Positions 46,193-55,312 of a stretch of 64,000 nucleotides of DNA are shown here, in pieces. This stretch comes from Bin5 sp965200615 (GTDB lineage Bacteria; Chloroflexota; Anaerolineae; Caldilineales; Caldilineaceae): NCBI GenBank assembly GCA_965200615.1, contig OZ241377.1, positions 2,046,001 through 2,110,000 on the forward strand, read 5' to 3'. Within the stretch, counting starts at the first letter, position 1, and each line of letters opens with the position of its first letter. The notes beneath the pieces are model-generated. The model was not told the DNA's origin. It did not search any database and was given only the letters and a program-made list of their open reading frames with translations. Position numbers and translations under genes: made by a program.

Positions 46193-46601
46193 GCACCTGT
46201 CTCACTTCATCGGTGGAGTACGTTCTTTCATTGTTTTCAGCAATACGTGAAAGGATCGATTCAGTCTCGCGGTAATCTTCTACCTGTTCATTTATGGATT
46301 CCAACATGAACTTGGAAAATCCTTTGAGAAAGGTCATCCTTTCCTGGCTATGTTTCTTCTCCAGTTCGATATACAAAGCCAATATCTCCATGTGAGGTAG
46401 TGGCTTTGCAAAGAACTCTTCCACTTCATCTTCTGAGAGAATTGAAAGATGATCGCGGATATCTTCGGTCAACTCCCAAGTCAGTTCACGATGAAGTTCG
46501 TCCAATGCGTCGTGAGTGGCGCAACGCAGCTTCTCTATTGAAGTCTGGATATTGTTTTCACGTTGCGCCTTTTCGCGTGCAAAGGGGTCGTCTATATTCA
46601 T
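46176..46601 (-). CDS. antitoxin-like partner of the RelE/ParE toxin
   Basis: The 141-residue acidic, helical protein starts at ATG 46601 after GAGGAG. Its C-terminus ERTYSTDEVRQVLDLED resembles the toxin-binding tail of RelB-type antitoxins (YSxxEVxxxLxL). At 141 residues it is much longer than usual RelB (about 80). The N-terminal about 115 residues form predicted coiled helices with no recognised DNA-binding motif. Position upstream of, and overlapping, the toxin gene supports the antitoxin call. Confidence 0.7.
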   Translation of the reverse strand: MNIDDPFAREKAQRENNIQTSIEKLRCATHDALDELHRELTWELTEDIRDHLSILSEDEVEEFFAKPLPHMEILALYIELEKKHSQERMTFLKGFSKFMLESINEQVEDYRETESILSRIAENNERTYSTDEVRQVLDLED

Positions 46602-46687
46602 TAGGGAACTCCTCAGACTGAATCGTGACTGTCTTGCCTGCTTTTACGCAATACGAAGAAGTCGAATACATTTGACGAAAGACGTTT

Positions 46688-47020
46688 TTACGCCTTGAGG
46701 TTGAGAGCGATGATCGCCCTCATGCTGGCGCCGTCCGGCAACCTGCCGCTCAGACGCAGCCAGTTGCCAAAATGCGCCACCTTGCAGAAGGCAACCTCCT
46801 CTTCGCCGAGCGTAACGCTTGTCCCCTCGTCACACCAGCGAATCCCGTCCGGCGAAATCTGGACGTGCAGCGTAACGCCTTCAAGGTTGCCTGCGCGCTC
46901 CAGTATCCGCACGAAGAAGATCGCTTCGCCCGCCCAGCCGCACTCGTAAGGCTCCGTGGCGAAGCTGCCCCTCAACGCCTCACTGCGCTCGACAATGGCT
47001 GTGTAACTCTCGCGCAGCAT
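46688..47020 (-). CDS. small protein of unknown function coupled to the upstream gene
   Basis: This 110-residue protein starts at ATG 47020, 8 bp after GGAGGAG, which lies in the last codons of the upstream gene. It is predicted beta-rich, with alternating hydrophobic strands (AIFFVRILERAGNLEGVTLHV, EVAFCKVAHFGNWLRLSGRLP). It has no signal peptide. The motif QISPDGIRWCDEGT resembles segments of carbohydrate-binding or propeller proteins in this cluster. The two genes are separated by 2 bp and form a unit. Confidence 0.75.
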   Translation of the reverse strand: MLRESYTAIVERSEALRGSFATEPYECGWAGEAIFFVRILERAGNLEGVTLHVQISPDGIRWCDEGTSVTLGEEEVAFCKVAHFGNWLRLSGRLPDGASMRAIIALNLKA

Positions 47021-47022
47021 CG

Positions 47023-47904
47023 CTACCACTCCTCCGAAACAAGCACCGAGTCGACGTAGAGGAACGCCCGTTTATCGACATCGGTTTCGACCCAGAATGC
47101 GACGTTCAGCATGCAGTCCAGGTTGGGCATCGCCGGTATCATCATCGGCCCAACATCGGTGACGTCGTGGACGCGATCATTGCATTGCAGATGCGTGATC
47201 TGCCGGCTGGCCAGGTCCAGATCCATGCGGAGATAGTACCAGTTGAATTTGGTAGCGACCTCATTGTAGCACAAGATCTGTCCGGAGTCAGGCACATTTT
47301 CCCAGCCGCTCGGCGCCAGATGAAAGTGGGAAACCGTCTCCGCCCTACCGCCAATATCATGAAACGGTTCCCGTTTGCGCTTGAACTGCCAGCTGCGCAC
47401 CGGCTCGCCTTCCAGCGCATTGAGATAGCGCCAGTGCGGCATCCAGCGGTACTCTTCATCCTGAAGGTCGAACAGCACGCCCACCGCGCGCACGTTGTCC
47501 ACCGACAACTGCAGCTCGCTCGCCTCCGGCTTGAACGTAAAGTAGGCCTCCAGCCGCACCGGCCCCCTGTGCCGCCACGTTACCCGCTTGATCGAGACAC
47601 TGATGTCACCGGCGCGGGCCCGCGTAGCCAGCTTCATCGAATAGGTCCCCTGCATGGCGCCGTGCGTCCCCGTATCCCAGTGCGTGCCGCTGCTCAGCAT
47701 GGGAGGCCGCATGTCCGCGTATTCGGGGAGCATACTGTCAAGGCTGTCTTCGTAGTTGCCTATCAGCTCAACCCAGCCCCGAAGGCCGCGGTGGAACTCG
47801 TCGTGATAGATGATGCGCGGCAGCGGATCAAACCGGCTAAGGCTTGGATCCGCATTCAGAATGGATCTTGTCTGAGCCGAAGCGTGATAATCCACATCTG
47901 GCAT
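47023..47904 (-). CDS. beta-sandwich-like protein of unknown function
   Basis: The 293-residue protein starts at ATG 47904, 6 bp after GAGAGG. It has no signal peptide. It contains RIIYHDEFHRGLRGWVELIGNY near the N-terminus, a pattern seen at the start of concanavalin-like carbohydrate-binding modules. It continues with strand-like blocks and ends in a LNVAFWVETDVDKRAFLYVDS segment. I cannot assign a family with confidence; a DUF specific to Chloroflexota is likely. It is coupled to the downstream 110-residue gene. Confidence 0.8.
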   Translation of the reverse strand: MPDVDYHASAQTRSILNADPSLSRFDPLPRIIYHDEFHRGLRGWVELIGNYEDSLDSMLPEYADMRPPMLSSGTHWDTGTHGAMQGTYSMKLATRARAGDISVSIKRVTWRHRGPVRLEAYFTFKPEASELQLSVDNVRAVGVLFDLQDEEYRWMPHWRYLNALEGEPVRSWQFKRKREPFHDIGGRAETVSHFHLAPSGWENVPDSGQILCYNEVATKFNWYYLRMDLDLASRQITHLQCNDRVHDVTDVGPMMIPAMPNLDCMLNVAFWVETDVDKRAFLYVDSVLVSEEW

Positions 47905-48074
47905 GAAATTCCTCTCGCTTTCTGTATCCATTGACCACAACGCGGCGATGCGTCCTCTGCTCTGTCCATGCGCATAGGGCTGCTACAGCAGTTCCACAAC
48001 TTTGTTCAATTCAACAAAAGGCGCAATGCGCCACACCGCTGTTTGCCCGACCACCCAGAGGAGTTGAAAAATCA

Positions 48075-48090
48075 CCCCCCCCCCCCCCCC
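48075..48090 (+). repeat. 16-C homopolymer in an intergenic spacer
   Basis: Sixteen consecutive C bases lie in the 278-bp spacer 47905-48182, between two minus-strand genes. No gene is supported in this spacer. A tract this long is prone to slippage in the cell and to miscalling in sequencing. Confidence 0.9.
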
Positions 48091-48182
48091 GGCCAGAAAA
48101 ACGACCGAGGGTGAAATCCAAAGCGATTCGGTATTGGGAACAACGCGCCTTGTTCGGGCAAGAGCGCAAAGAGGACGACTCT

Positions 48183-48440
48183 CTAGGCTTTCTTTCTCCT
48201 TCTGAGCAAACTCCATACGACACCACCCCCGGCGCTCACCACAATAACCCCCCGGTCCACCCAGTCCAAATCACTAGATATGCCCAGTAATTCAAGCGCT
48301 GGCGAAAAGACAAGAGTGTATACTATCGCGCCAATCACGATGCCTACACCTCCCCCAAGGACAAACGTTACCGGGTGATTCCATAAAGACGTCAAAGACG
48401 TCCCCCCTATGGTTTTGCGCATCCACAGATTCTCGCTCAT
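48183..48440 (-). CDS. small membrane protein of unknown function
   Basis: The 85-residue protein starts at ATG 48440, directly after an excellent AAAGGAGG. It has two hydrophobic helices (about TFVLGGGVGIVIGAIVYTLVF and VDRGVIVVSAGGGVVWSLL) and a basic RRRKKA end. The strong ribosome site makes this a real gene despite its size. No family recognised. Neighbours on both sides are on the same strand with long spacers. Confidence 0.75.
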   Translation of the reverse strand: MSENLWMRKTIGGTSLTSLWNHPVTFVLGGGVGIVIGAIVYTLVFSPALELLGISSDLDWVDRGVIVVSAGGGVVWSLLRRRKKA

Positions 48441-48755
48441 GGCTCCTCCTTTAATGGGCATGAAGATCACGTACTGCTACTTTCCAGACGTTAACAGTTG
48501 TCTGTGCATACCCTTTTATGCCCACGACAAGGGTCCCATTCAGTGCAGAATCGGTCTTTCAAAACCCAACCACAAACCTCCCTTACTGCGTCTGCGGCAC
48601 CAACACCACAGGCATAGCCAGCCACAGCAGCGCCGGGCCCGGAACCTACTGCGCATTTGGCCGCTGCGGCAGCTCCAGAGGCACCGGTGACGAAGTTACA
48701 AACCCAAATCGAAACTCCGCTTCAAACCATTACGATTTCCGCTGCAGAAATGCAG
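48441..48755. other. spacer without a supported gene
   Basis: This 315-bp gap between the PhyH gene and the small membrane protein gene contains only the ribosome-binding site of the latter and short unsupported frames. A weak stem CTGCA-TTTC-TGCAG lies just beyond the PhyH stop. Confidence 0.6.
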
Positions 48756-49553
48756 TTACTTGAAGCCCAACTCCACCAGCTTGCCCACCATGCCCTGGAT
48801 ACGCGGACTGTCGCTGTACAAAAAGGCATCTTCGTACACCCGCGCTGACTGCGTATACTGCATGTTCTCCACATGCTTGAGATTTCCTTGGTAGACCCGC
48901 TTCAAGAATTCAATATCCTTCTCTCTTGAAGGCTGCGCGCCGAAATTCATCGTAAACATGCGCCGCCCCGTCCTGCCCCCGAACGCGGAATGCCACAGGT
49001 TCTGGTTAAAGAAGACCACGTCCCCCGGATCCGACTCGAGCGGAAAACAAGGGATGTCTCGGCCGACCATGCCGAACGCCGTCTCGGCCGAGCTCTGGCG
49101 CAGATGCCTGAGCGGGTCGAGCGCGGCGTGCAGCGGCAGCTGGTGCGACCCGGGGATCACGCGCAGGCAGCCGGTATCCTCCGTCACCGTATCCAGGTAA
49201 AGGGCGACCTTAATGCGCCCATAATCAAGAACCGAGCCGTCCGGATGCCAGCCGGTGTCGCCAACGTAGAGGTTGCCGTCCGACCCAATCCACACGAAAC
49301 CGGGCCCGAGCAGCTGTTCGAGCGGATCATAGATGCGATCATCCTCCACCAGCGCGCTCAGCGACGGCCTCTTCTCGATGAAGCCCAGCACAGCCTGCCG
49401 TTTTTCCCCGTCGAACGGCTTGCCCTGACGGTCCTCCGTCAGCACTTCATCGAACGCGTCGCTGATCTCCTCCATCTCGTTCTTCGAAAAACACCCTCGC
49501 TGGATGACAAAGCCGAATGTCTCAAAGTGGGCAATCTGTTCCTCAGTTAACAT
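48756..49553 (-). CDS. phytanoyl-CoA dioxygenase (PhyH) family protein
   Basis: The 265-residue Fe(II)/2-oxoglutarate dioxygenase is intact. His103-x-Asp105 (WHPDGS) and His188 (NQNLWHSAFGG) are the iron ligands and Arg197/198 (RRMFTMNF) the likely co-substrate anchor. CLRVIPGSHQ is conserved. ATG 49553 is chosen because residues upstream to 49604 are not conserved among paralogues. It lies 131 bp downstream of the amidohydrolase gene and seems to close importer cluster B. Substrate unknown. Confidence 0.92.
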   Translation of the reverse strand: MLTEEQIAHFETFGFVIQRGCFSKNEMEEISDAFDEVLTEDRQGKPFDGEKRQAVLGFIEKRPSLSALVEDDRIYDPLEQLLGPGFVWIGSDGNLYVGDTGWHPDGSVLDYGRIKVALYLDTVTEDTGCLRVIPGSHQLPLHAALDPLRHLRQSSAETAFGMVGRDIPCFPLESDPGDVVFFNQNLWHSAFGGRTGRRMFTMNFGAQPSREKDIEFLKRVYQGNLKHVENMQYTQSARVYEDAFLYSDSPRIQGMVGKLVELGFK

Positions 49554-49684
49554 CTGGTGCCATTCCTTCCTGCTGCGCGGCAACGTCTTTTCCTTGCATC
49601 GCAATCGACCGCGGGCAACGTCTGTGCTTCAAGCTGGAGCAATCCGTTTGCAGGATCCCGGTCAATGCGACGGTCAACTACGTT

Positions 49685-50773
49685 TCAAAGTAGATTAAAC
49701 ATGCGCGCAGCATTGCCGCCGAGAATCAGCGCCTTTTCCTCTTCCGAAAGAAACTTGCAATGCACGCGAATGTAGTCGATCGCCTGTTTGTATGTACACC
49801 AGGAGCCGGAGCAGTATGGCATGTCCGTCCCCCACATCAGCTTGTGAACGCCGATCTCCTCGCGCAGCTCCCTGATCTTTTCCTGAGCGCCGGGGAACGG
49901 GTATTCCGGCCAGAACGCGCAGAACAGCACCTCGACGTGCATATTCGGCCGCTTGAGCAGCGTCATCAGCGTATTGGGAATCTGATAGCGCTCCTCGCCG
50001 CGCCGCATGCTGAAGGTGTCGATGCCATGCGTGAGCAAGGCGGGGATATCGGGATGTGCCTCAGCCCAGCGGTCGAGTTCCGTCACATGTTCCATGAACC
50101 CGCCAAAACGGTCGCGCTGGCGGCTGTGCAGATACCACCAGACGGGGATCCCTAGCTCGCGCACCTTCTCCCACAGCGGCTCGAACTTGGCGTCGTCCAG
50201 GTGGTCGGCGTAGTTGCTAAGGGCGAACGGCTCGACGCTGAAATAGAGACCCATGAGGCCATGCTCTCTCACAGCCTGCTCCAGCCGTTTATGTTCCGCC
50301 GGGCTGTCCGCCTCCCATTCCCGCACCTGCGCCAGCCCAATGAAGCGGTTGGGAAAGCGGCGCATCTGCTCGCCGTAGTACTCGTTCAGCGCACCGTAGA
50401 TGTGGTCGTGCTGGAGAACACCCATGTCCACGCCTACCAGGTCCATCTCCCCGATCATGCGCTCGGGCGGCGCCTCACAGTTGATCAGGCTGGGAGGATA
50501 GGCCTGCGTATAGTAATCGACGCCGTCAACCGTGATCTCCGCGCGGCCAAAGTCAGCCATGCGAAAATTTACCTCCGGCATCTCGTTTATGTCGTCCGAG
50601 TCCCACTGCAGGAACGGCTCGGGCACAAGCTCGTCATCGGCTTTGCGGCGGAAGCGGCTGCTGTCGCGCATGTGGCACTGCCAGAACTTCATCCGCAGTG
50701 GCTGCAGCGGGTCCTCCTCAACGGATGCTCTCCCGAGTGGAGGAAAGATGTGGAAGTGCGCGTCGATAATCAC
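49685..50773 (-). CDS. amidohydrolase family metal-dependent hydrolase
   Basis: The 362-residue TIM-barrel protein starts MIIDAHFHIFPP, with the metal-binding H-x-H (His6, His8). It shows PALLTHGIDT and LMWGTDMPYC for the later His/Asp ligands. This matches the amidohydrolase_2 family (PF04909), whose members hydrolyse or decarboxylate cyclic and aromatic acids or lactones. It lies 48 bp downstream of the importer B permease and may act on the imported compound. Confidence 0.9.
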   Translation of the reverse strand: MIIDAHFHIFPPLGRASVEEDPLQPLRMKFWQCHMRDSSRFRRKADDELVPEPFLQWDSDDINEMPEVNFRMADFGRAEITVDGVDYYTQAYPPSLINCEAPPERMIGEMDLVGVDMGVLQHDHIYGALNEYYGEQMRRFPNRFIGLAQVREWEADSPAEHKRLEQAVREHGLMGLYFSVEPFALSNYADHLDDAKFEPLWEKVRELGIPVWWYLHSRQRDRFGGFMEHVTELDRWAEAHPDIPALLTHGIDTFSMRRGEERYQIPNTLMTLLKRPNMHVEVLFCAFWPEYPFPGAQEKIRELREEIGVHKLMWGTDMPYCSGSWCTYKQAIDYIRVHCKFLSEEEKALILGGNAARMFNLL

Positions 50774-50821
50774 TGTTGTTTACCCTGTCTTGATTCCTTG
50801 GAAGGCGCGGGCCGCAATTTG

Positions 50822-51736
50822 CTACCCCTTCATCCCGCTCACGACCACACCCTGGATGAAGTGCCGCTGTGCAAAGAAAAAGACCATGACCGGCGGCAGC
50901 GCGATCAGTGTTGAAACGGCCATGATCGCCACCCAGGGAACATAGTGCATGGAGGTGGAGCCGTGCGCGGTCTGCACCCAGGTCGTCAGCGCCACCGCCA
51001 GCGGCTGCGTTTCGAAACGGTTCAGGTAGATCAACGGCTCGAAAAAGGCGTTCCACTGGCCCATGAAGGTGAAGATCGCCATCGTACCCAACGCCGGTTT
51101 CGACAGCGGCAGAATGATGCGCCAGAACACTGAAAAGGTGCCGCAGCCGTCAATGCGCGCCGCGTCGTCGTAGTCCAGCGGAATCGTCAGAAAGAACTGC
51201 CGCAGCAGAAAGATGTAGAAGGCGCCGCCCCCGAAGAAACTGGGCACGATCAGCGGCTTGAACGAGTCCAGCCACTTCAGCTCGCGAAACAGCAGATACT
51301 GCGGGATCAGCGTGACGTGCGAGGGAATCATCATCGTGCTCAGCACCAGGATGAAGAGCGCCGTGCGCCCGGGAAAGCGCACGCGCGCAAATCCGTAGGC
51401 AACCAGGCTCGCGCTCAGCACCGTCCCCACCATCACCCACACAACGAGGATCATCGTGTTCATGGTGGAGCGAACGAAGGGGAACTCGGTCAACCCCGTT
51501 ACATAGTTGCTCCACTGGACCGGATTGGGGATGAAGCTCGGCGGGATGGCGAATGCGTCGGTCTCGGTCTTTAGCGAACTGGAGATCAGCCAGATAAAGG
51601 GGACCGCCAGCAGGAAACCAATTGCGAGCAAAAGAATGTAGACCAGGACCTGGGTGATCAGTTGCCTCCTGCTGACGCTCTGCAGCCAACCTCTCATCTG
51701 TCCGTTTCCTGAGTTGGTCCCTGCCGCAGTCGCCAT
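50822..51736 (-). CDS. carbohydrate ABC transporter permease (MalG/UgpE-like), importer B
   Basis: The 304-residue permease has six transmembrane helices and an EAA loop (DYDDAARIDGCGTFSVFWRIILPLSKPALGTM). The end is FFFAQRHFIQGVVVSGMKG, typical of CUT1 MalG-type permeases. Met at 51736 is taken as start; an in-frame ATG at 51811 would overlap the partner permease by 29 bp. It forms importer B with 51783-52718 and the binding protein 53742-55142. Confidence 0.9.
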   Translation of the reverse strand: MATAAGTNSGNGQMRGWLQSVSRRQLITQVLVYILLLAIGFLLAVPFIWLISSSLKTETDAFAIPPSFIPNPVQWSNYVTGLTEFPFVRSTMNTMILVVWVMVGTVLSASLVAYGFARVRFPGRTALFILVLSTMMIPSHVTLIPQYLLFRELKWLDSFKPLIVPSFFGGGAFYIFLLRQFFLTIPLDYDDAARIDGCGTFSVFWRIILPLSKPALGTMAIFTFMGQWNAFFEPLIYLNRFETQPLAVALTTWVQTAHGSTSMHYVPWVAIMAVSTLIALPPVMVFFFAQRHFIQGVVVSGMKG

Positions 51737-51782
51737 CTTGATTGCACCCCGCCTGCCGCTCGGTTCAAGTCTACTAAAAAGA

Positions 51783-52718
51783 TTACCTGACCGCCCCTTC
51801 GTAGTAGACATACCTTCCTGAGACGCGCAGCGAAATGAGCGTCAGCACAAAAATGATCGCGAACAAGACCCAGGCCAAGCCGGCCGCGTAGCCCATCTTG
51901 AGGTAACTCCAGGCGTTTTGATATAGATAGAGAATGTAGAAAAGTGAAGCGTCAGCCGGCCCGCCCTCGGTGATGACGTAGGCCCCGGTGAACACCTGAA
52001 AAGTACCGATCATTCCGGTCAGAAAGGTGAAGAAAATGACGGGCGAAGTCATTGGAAGGGTTACATTGCGGAACTTGGCCCACACGCCCGCTCCGTCGAG
52101 CATCGCGGCTTCGTATAGCACCGTCGGCACGCCCTGCAGGCCCGCGAGATAGAGGATCATGTTGCCCCCCAGCCCCCACAGGCTCATGATAATGAAGCTG
52201 GGAATCACCCACTCGCGCGAAGCAAACCATTGCGGCCCTTCGATGTCGATGCTGGCCAGAAAGTTGTTGACCAGGCCGATCTCCGGGTTGAGGATCCAGG
52301 CGAACAGATAAGATGAGGCGATAGCCGGCGTAACCACCGGCAGGTAGAATACAGTGCGAAAGAAGCCAACCCCTTTCACCGCCTGGTTGAGCAGCAGCGC
52401 CAGCAAATAGCCGCCAACTGTGCCCAGCGGGACCAGGAGGACCGTGTAGATCACGGTCACCTTAAGCGACTGCCAGAACAGGGGATCGCCGCTCACCATC
52501 TTTGTGTAGTTGTCCAGGCCGATAAAGCGGGGCGGATCGAGGATCGTGTAGCGGCTGAAAGAGAGCGCAAAGGAGGCGATTATGGGGAAGGCGGTGAAAA
52601 TGATGAAGCCCAAAACCCAGGGCGCGATGCAGATGTAGCCGTCAATCGCCTCGCGCAGGCGCAGTCGGGACATCCGTCTTCTGCGTCCGTCGCTGGCGGC
52701 CGGCGTGGCTGCGCTCAC
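51783..52718 (-). CDS. carbohydrate ABC transporter permease (MalF/UgpA-like), importer B
   Basis: The 311-residue permease has six transmembrane helices (IAPWVLGFIIFTAFPIIASF onward) and an EAA loop YEAAMLDGAGVWAKFRNVTLPM. It ends with a helix and SGRYVYYEGAVR. GTG 52718 is chosen: GAGGAG lies 7 bp upstream and it overlaps the epimerase stop (GTGA). The long upstream frame to 53129 only reads through the epimerase gene. Confidence 0.92.
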   Translation of the reverse strand: MSAATPAASDGRRRRMSRLRLREAIDGYICIAPWVLGFIIFTAFPIIASFALSFSRYTILDPPRFIGLDNYTKMVSGDPLFWQSLKVTVIYTVLLVPLGTVGGYLLALLLNQAVKGVGFFRTVFYLPVVTPAIASSYLFAWILNPEIGLVNNFLASIDIEGPQWFASREWVIPSFIIMSLWGLGGNMILYLAGLQGVPTVLYEAAMLDGAGVWAKFRNVTLPMTSPVIFFTFLTGMIGTFQVFTGAYVITEGGPADASLFYILYLYQNAWSYLKMGYAAGLAWVLFAIIFVLTLISLRVSGRYVYYEGAVR

Positions 52719-53638
52719 GGCTGCTCCTCCATCCATTCCCGAAACTCGCTCTGCCGCCACGTGTAACGGGGCTCGTATCCCAGCAGCTTGCGCGCCTTCG
52801 CCGTCGATACAAAGCTGTCGAAGCCGGCCAGCGGACGCCGCAGGGGCACATCGCCATAGTGGCGGGCGGCGAGGGCTGGTGTCTCCTCCAGCGAGCAGGT
52901 ATCCGCGCCGTTTATCAGGAAGACCTCCTGTCCAATCGCCTCGTTTTCCACAGCCAGCCTGAACGCACGCGCCGCATCGCGTGCGTCGGTTACCGTCCAC
53001 AGATTGGAGCGGCCCAGGTCGGAATCGACAATGTAGCGGCGGTATCCCTCCCACTGCTCTTCCACAGAGCGGTCCCGGCTCCAGCCAGACCGCACCGCGA
53101 CGGCCGCCCCGGCCCTGTCCAGATACCAATTGTGATTGATGCGCAAGCTGATGGTCTGAATGCCGTAGGCCTCCGTGAACCGTTTACAGGTGATCTCGTT
53201 GATCAGTTTGCTGATTCCGTACTCGTTGCGCGGCTGGGCCGGGTGTTCCTCGTCGATCGGAAAGTAGCGCGGCCGCGTCTCGCACCGCAGGTAATCCGTA
53301 TTCATCGCCTCCTTGGATGAACCGAAGATGACCTTTCCCGCGCCCCCGCTTACCGCGGCCTCCAGCACGTTATACGTGCCGCGGTCATTGACATACATCA
53401 ACCTTTCCGGCGTGGTGATGCCGGGCCCCGGCACCGCCGCCAGATGAACGACGGCATCCTGATTTCGACAGGTCTGTCGCATCTGTTCCAGATCGGTGAT
53501 GTCGCCATGGATATGTCTCACGTCCTCCACAAGCGGCGCAGTCTGGCTGAAGCTGGACAGGACGTGGCCGGCGGACAGGAGTTCTCGGAGTACGTACCCT
53601 CCGATCTTGCCGCTGCCGCCCGTAACCAGAATGTTCAT
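52715..53638 (-). CDS. NAD-dependent epimerase/dehydratase family protein
   Basis: The 307-residue extended SDR has ILVTGGSGKIGGYVLREL (NAD site), HGDITDLEQM, VVHLAAVPGP and the catalytic Tyr/Lys in NEYGISKLINE. The DARDAARAFRLAVE and C-terminal RKLLGYEPRYTW are usual for nucleotide-sugar or uronate-type enzymes. Met 53638 gives the canonical N-terminus. It lies inside importer B, between the binding protein and the first permease with a 4-bp overlap, so it probably acts on the imported sugar. Confidence 0.9.
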   Translation of the reverse strand: MNILVTGGSGKIGGYVLRELLSAGHVLSSFSQTAPLVEDVRHIHGDITDLEQMRQTCRNQDAVVHLAAVPGPGITTPERLMYVNDRGTYNVLEAAVSGGAGKVIFGSSKEAMNTDYLRCETRPRYFPIDEEHPAQPRNEYGISKLINEITCKRFTEAYGIQTISLRINHNWYLDRAGAAVAVRSGWSRDRSVEEQWEGYRRYIVDSDLGRSNLWTVTDARDAARAFRLAVENEAIGQEVFLINGADTCSLEETPALAARHYGDVPLRRPLAGFDSFVSTAKARKLLGYEPRYTWRQSEFREWMEEQP

Positions 53639-53741
53639 CTGACGATGTAACCGCCCGCGCCCGGCGCGGGCGGTCAAAATGGGGCGCGGCCGGCAGCCGT
53701 TAAACTGCCGGCCACCGTGGAACTGTCTCTATCGCTTGCAG

Positions 53742-55142
53742 TTATCCCTCTGCCAGTGCCGCGTCGATCTCCACCTTGGCATCCGACATGGCCTGCTGCA
53801 TCGTCTTCTCGCCCAGGAATACCTTGTCATACTCCCGACTCACAGTAGAAGCGAAGAAGCGCGCTTTGCGCCCGTACCACCTGGGCATCCAGAGCACGTT
53901 CTCCGCCGCCGACGGGTGATTGGTGAAGCGTTCATCACGGCTCAGGAAGACCTCGTAGAAGCGCCGCATCCAACCTTCCGGCAACTCCGGCAGCTTGTCG
54001 ATCGCCCGCCGCATATCGTAGCCTGTCAGATTGATGTTGGGCGTGATCCAGTCGCTGATCGCCTCGCTCGTTGTCGCCCAAATCGCAAACGTTGAGGACG
54101 CGTCCGTGTTTTCGCTTCCACTCCACACGCCCCACGAGTTCGTTCCCATCAACTGGACGCGGTGCTCGCGCCAGGGAACCGGCATGAACAAGAGTCCGAA
54201 CGCCTCCTGGTTCACACGCTGATCTCCAACGCCCGGGTGTCTGATTGTGCAGAAAGCCTTGCCCGAATTAAACAGACCGCCCTGAACCGCCTGGGCCTCG
54301 GCCGGCGTCGGCGCAACCTTGTCCACCAGCGTCAGATCGATGTAGTCCTGCAACGCTTGTACCGACTCCTCCGAGTCGATCAACGCCTCGGTCTCATTGT
54401 AACCCCACAGGTCGTCCAATGCCTGGGCGCCGTTGCTGTACATGAAATAGAGCGAAGCGGCGCCAAATCGCGCGGTGCTGTTGGCAAGACCCCACTGTTC
54501 CACCTCGCCGTCGGAGTTGACCTTGGTCGTCGCCTTCAGCAGCTCGACCAGATCGTCCCAGCGCCATTCATCGTAGTTCTCAGCCGGCCCATCGTCACCC
54601 CAATCGGGAAGGTCGATGCCCTCCTGCTCGGCCAGCGTCCTGTTTACCACCAGCTGCCAGTTGGGGCAGTAGACCTGCGAAAGCGAATAGATCTTGCCAT
54701 CGTAGCCGCACTGCATCCACGGGTCCGCGTCCCACTTGCTGTTGTCCACGTCGTGGGCGTCAAGCGCGTCATCCAAAGGCAGGAGCACCTTGAACCAGTC
54801 GCCCTGCCAGTAGCTGTCAACCATGACAACGTCCGGGGCAACCCCGCCCACCATCTGCGTCAGAAGCTTGGTCGAGTACTCACCATAGGGCGTCGACTCG
54901 CTGATGGCCGTGATCTCCGGATGCGCCTCGCCTATGCCGTTCTGAATCGGATCCCAGAAACCACCGTGCCAGTGGCCGAAACGGATTTCGACCGCTTCCA
55001 TAGCCGGCGCAGCGGCTTCACCTTCATCCGCCATATCGGTTGCCGGCACGGCCGGCTGACATGCCGCCGCCACAACGCCGGCAGATCCGACTGCGGATGC
55101 CCACAGAAACTCCCGTCGGCTCATTCCTCTCTTCGTTGCCAT
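53742..55142 (-). CDS. sugar ABC transporter substrate-binding lipoprotein, importer B
   Basis: The 466-residue binding protein starts at ATG 55142 after GAGGAGAAAGG. The N-terminus has SRREFLWASAVGSAG (Tat-type RR) and a lipobox ending at VVAAAC. The family-1 pattern is seen in VDSYWQGDWFKVLLPLDD, PNWQLVVNRTLAEQEGIDLP, WRWDDLVELLKATTK and AFGLLFMPVPWREH. It heads importer B. A 225-bp spacer upstream (55143-55367) contains an AT-rich block that may hold its promoter. Confidence 0.92.
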   Translation of the reverse strand: MATKRGMSRREFLWASAVGSAGVVAAACQPAVPATDMADEGEAAAPAMEAVEIRFGHWHGGFWDPIQNGIGEAHPEITAISESTPYGEYSTKLLTQMVGGVAPDVVMVDSYWQGDWFKVLLPLDDALDAHDVDNSKWDADPWMQCGYDGKIYSLSQVYCPNWQLVVNRTLAEQEGIDLPDWGDDGPAENYDEWRWDDLVELLKATTKVNSDGEVEQWGLANSTARFGAASLYFMYSNGAQALDDLWGYNETEALIDSEESVQALQDYIDLTLVDKVAPTPAEAQAVQGGLFNSGKAFCTIRHPGVGDQRVNQEAFGLLFMPVPWREHRVQLMGTNSWGVWSGSENTDASSTFAIWATTSEAISDWITPNINLTGYDMRRAIDKLPELPEGWMRRFYEVFLSRDERFTNHPSAAENVLWMPRWYGRKARFFASTVSREYDKVFLGEKTMQQAMSDAKVEIDAALAEG

Positions 55143-55312
55143 CGCCTTTCTCCTCTGCTGAACAGCTGTGAATGCTGCACTCGATTGCCTCGATGCGATT
55201 CGTAGTCAAAGCGATGCAGGTGTGCCCCGACACCAGACGCCGTTGCTATCGAAAACTCGCAAAGGGTGGGCAGGGGTGCACCAACGAACTTCGCCCCTCT
55301 AAGACAGTTCAG

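Noticed and set aside
15159..48090. CRISPR array or tRNA/rRNA genes
   Set aside because: No regularly spaced direct repeats of 25-40 bp and no cloverleaf or rRNA-like segments were found; the only repeats are homopolymers, short tandem units and IS ends.
48518..48763. 81-codon plus-strand frame
   Set aside because: No ribosome site, unusual composition, and it overlaps the PhyH end; treated as chance.
52719..53129. N-terminal extension of the importer B permease
   Set aside because: It reads antiphase through the epimerase gene; GTG 52718 has a good ribosome site and gives a normal permease length.
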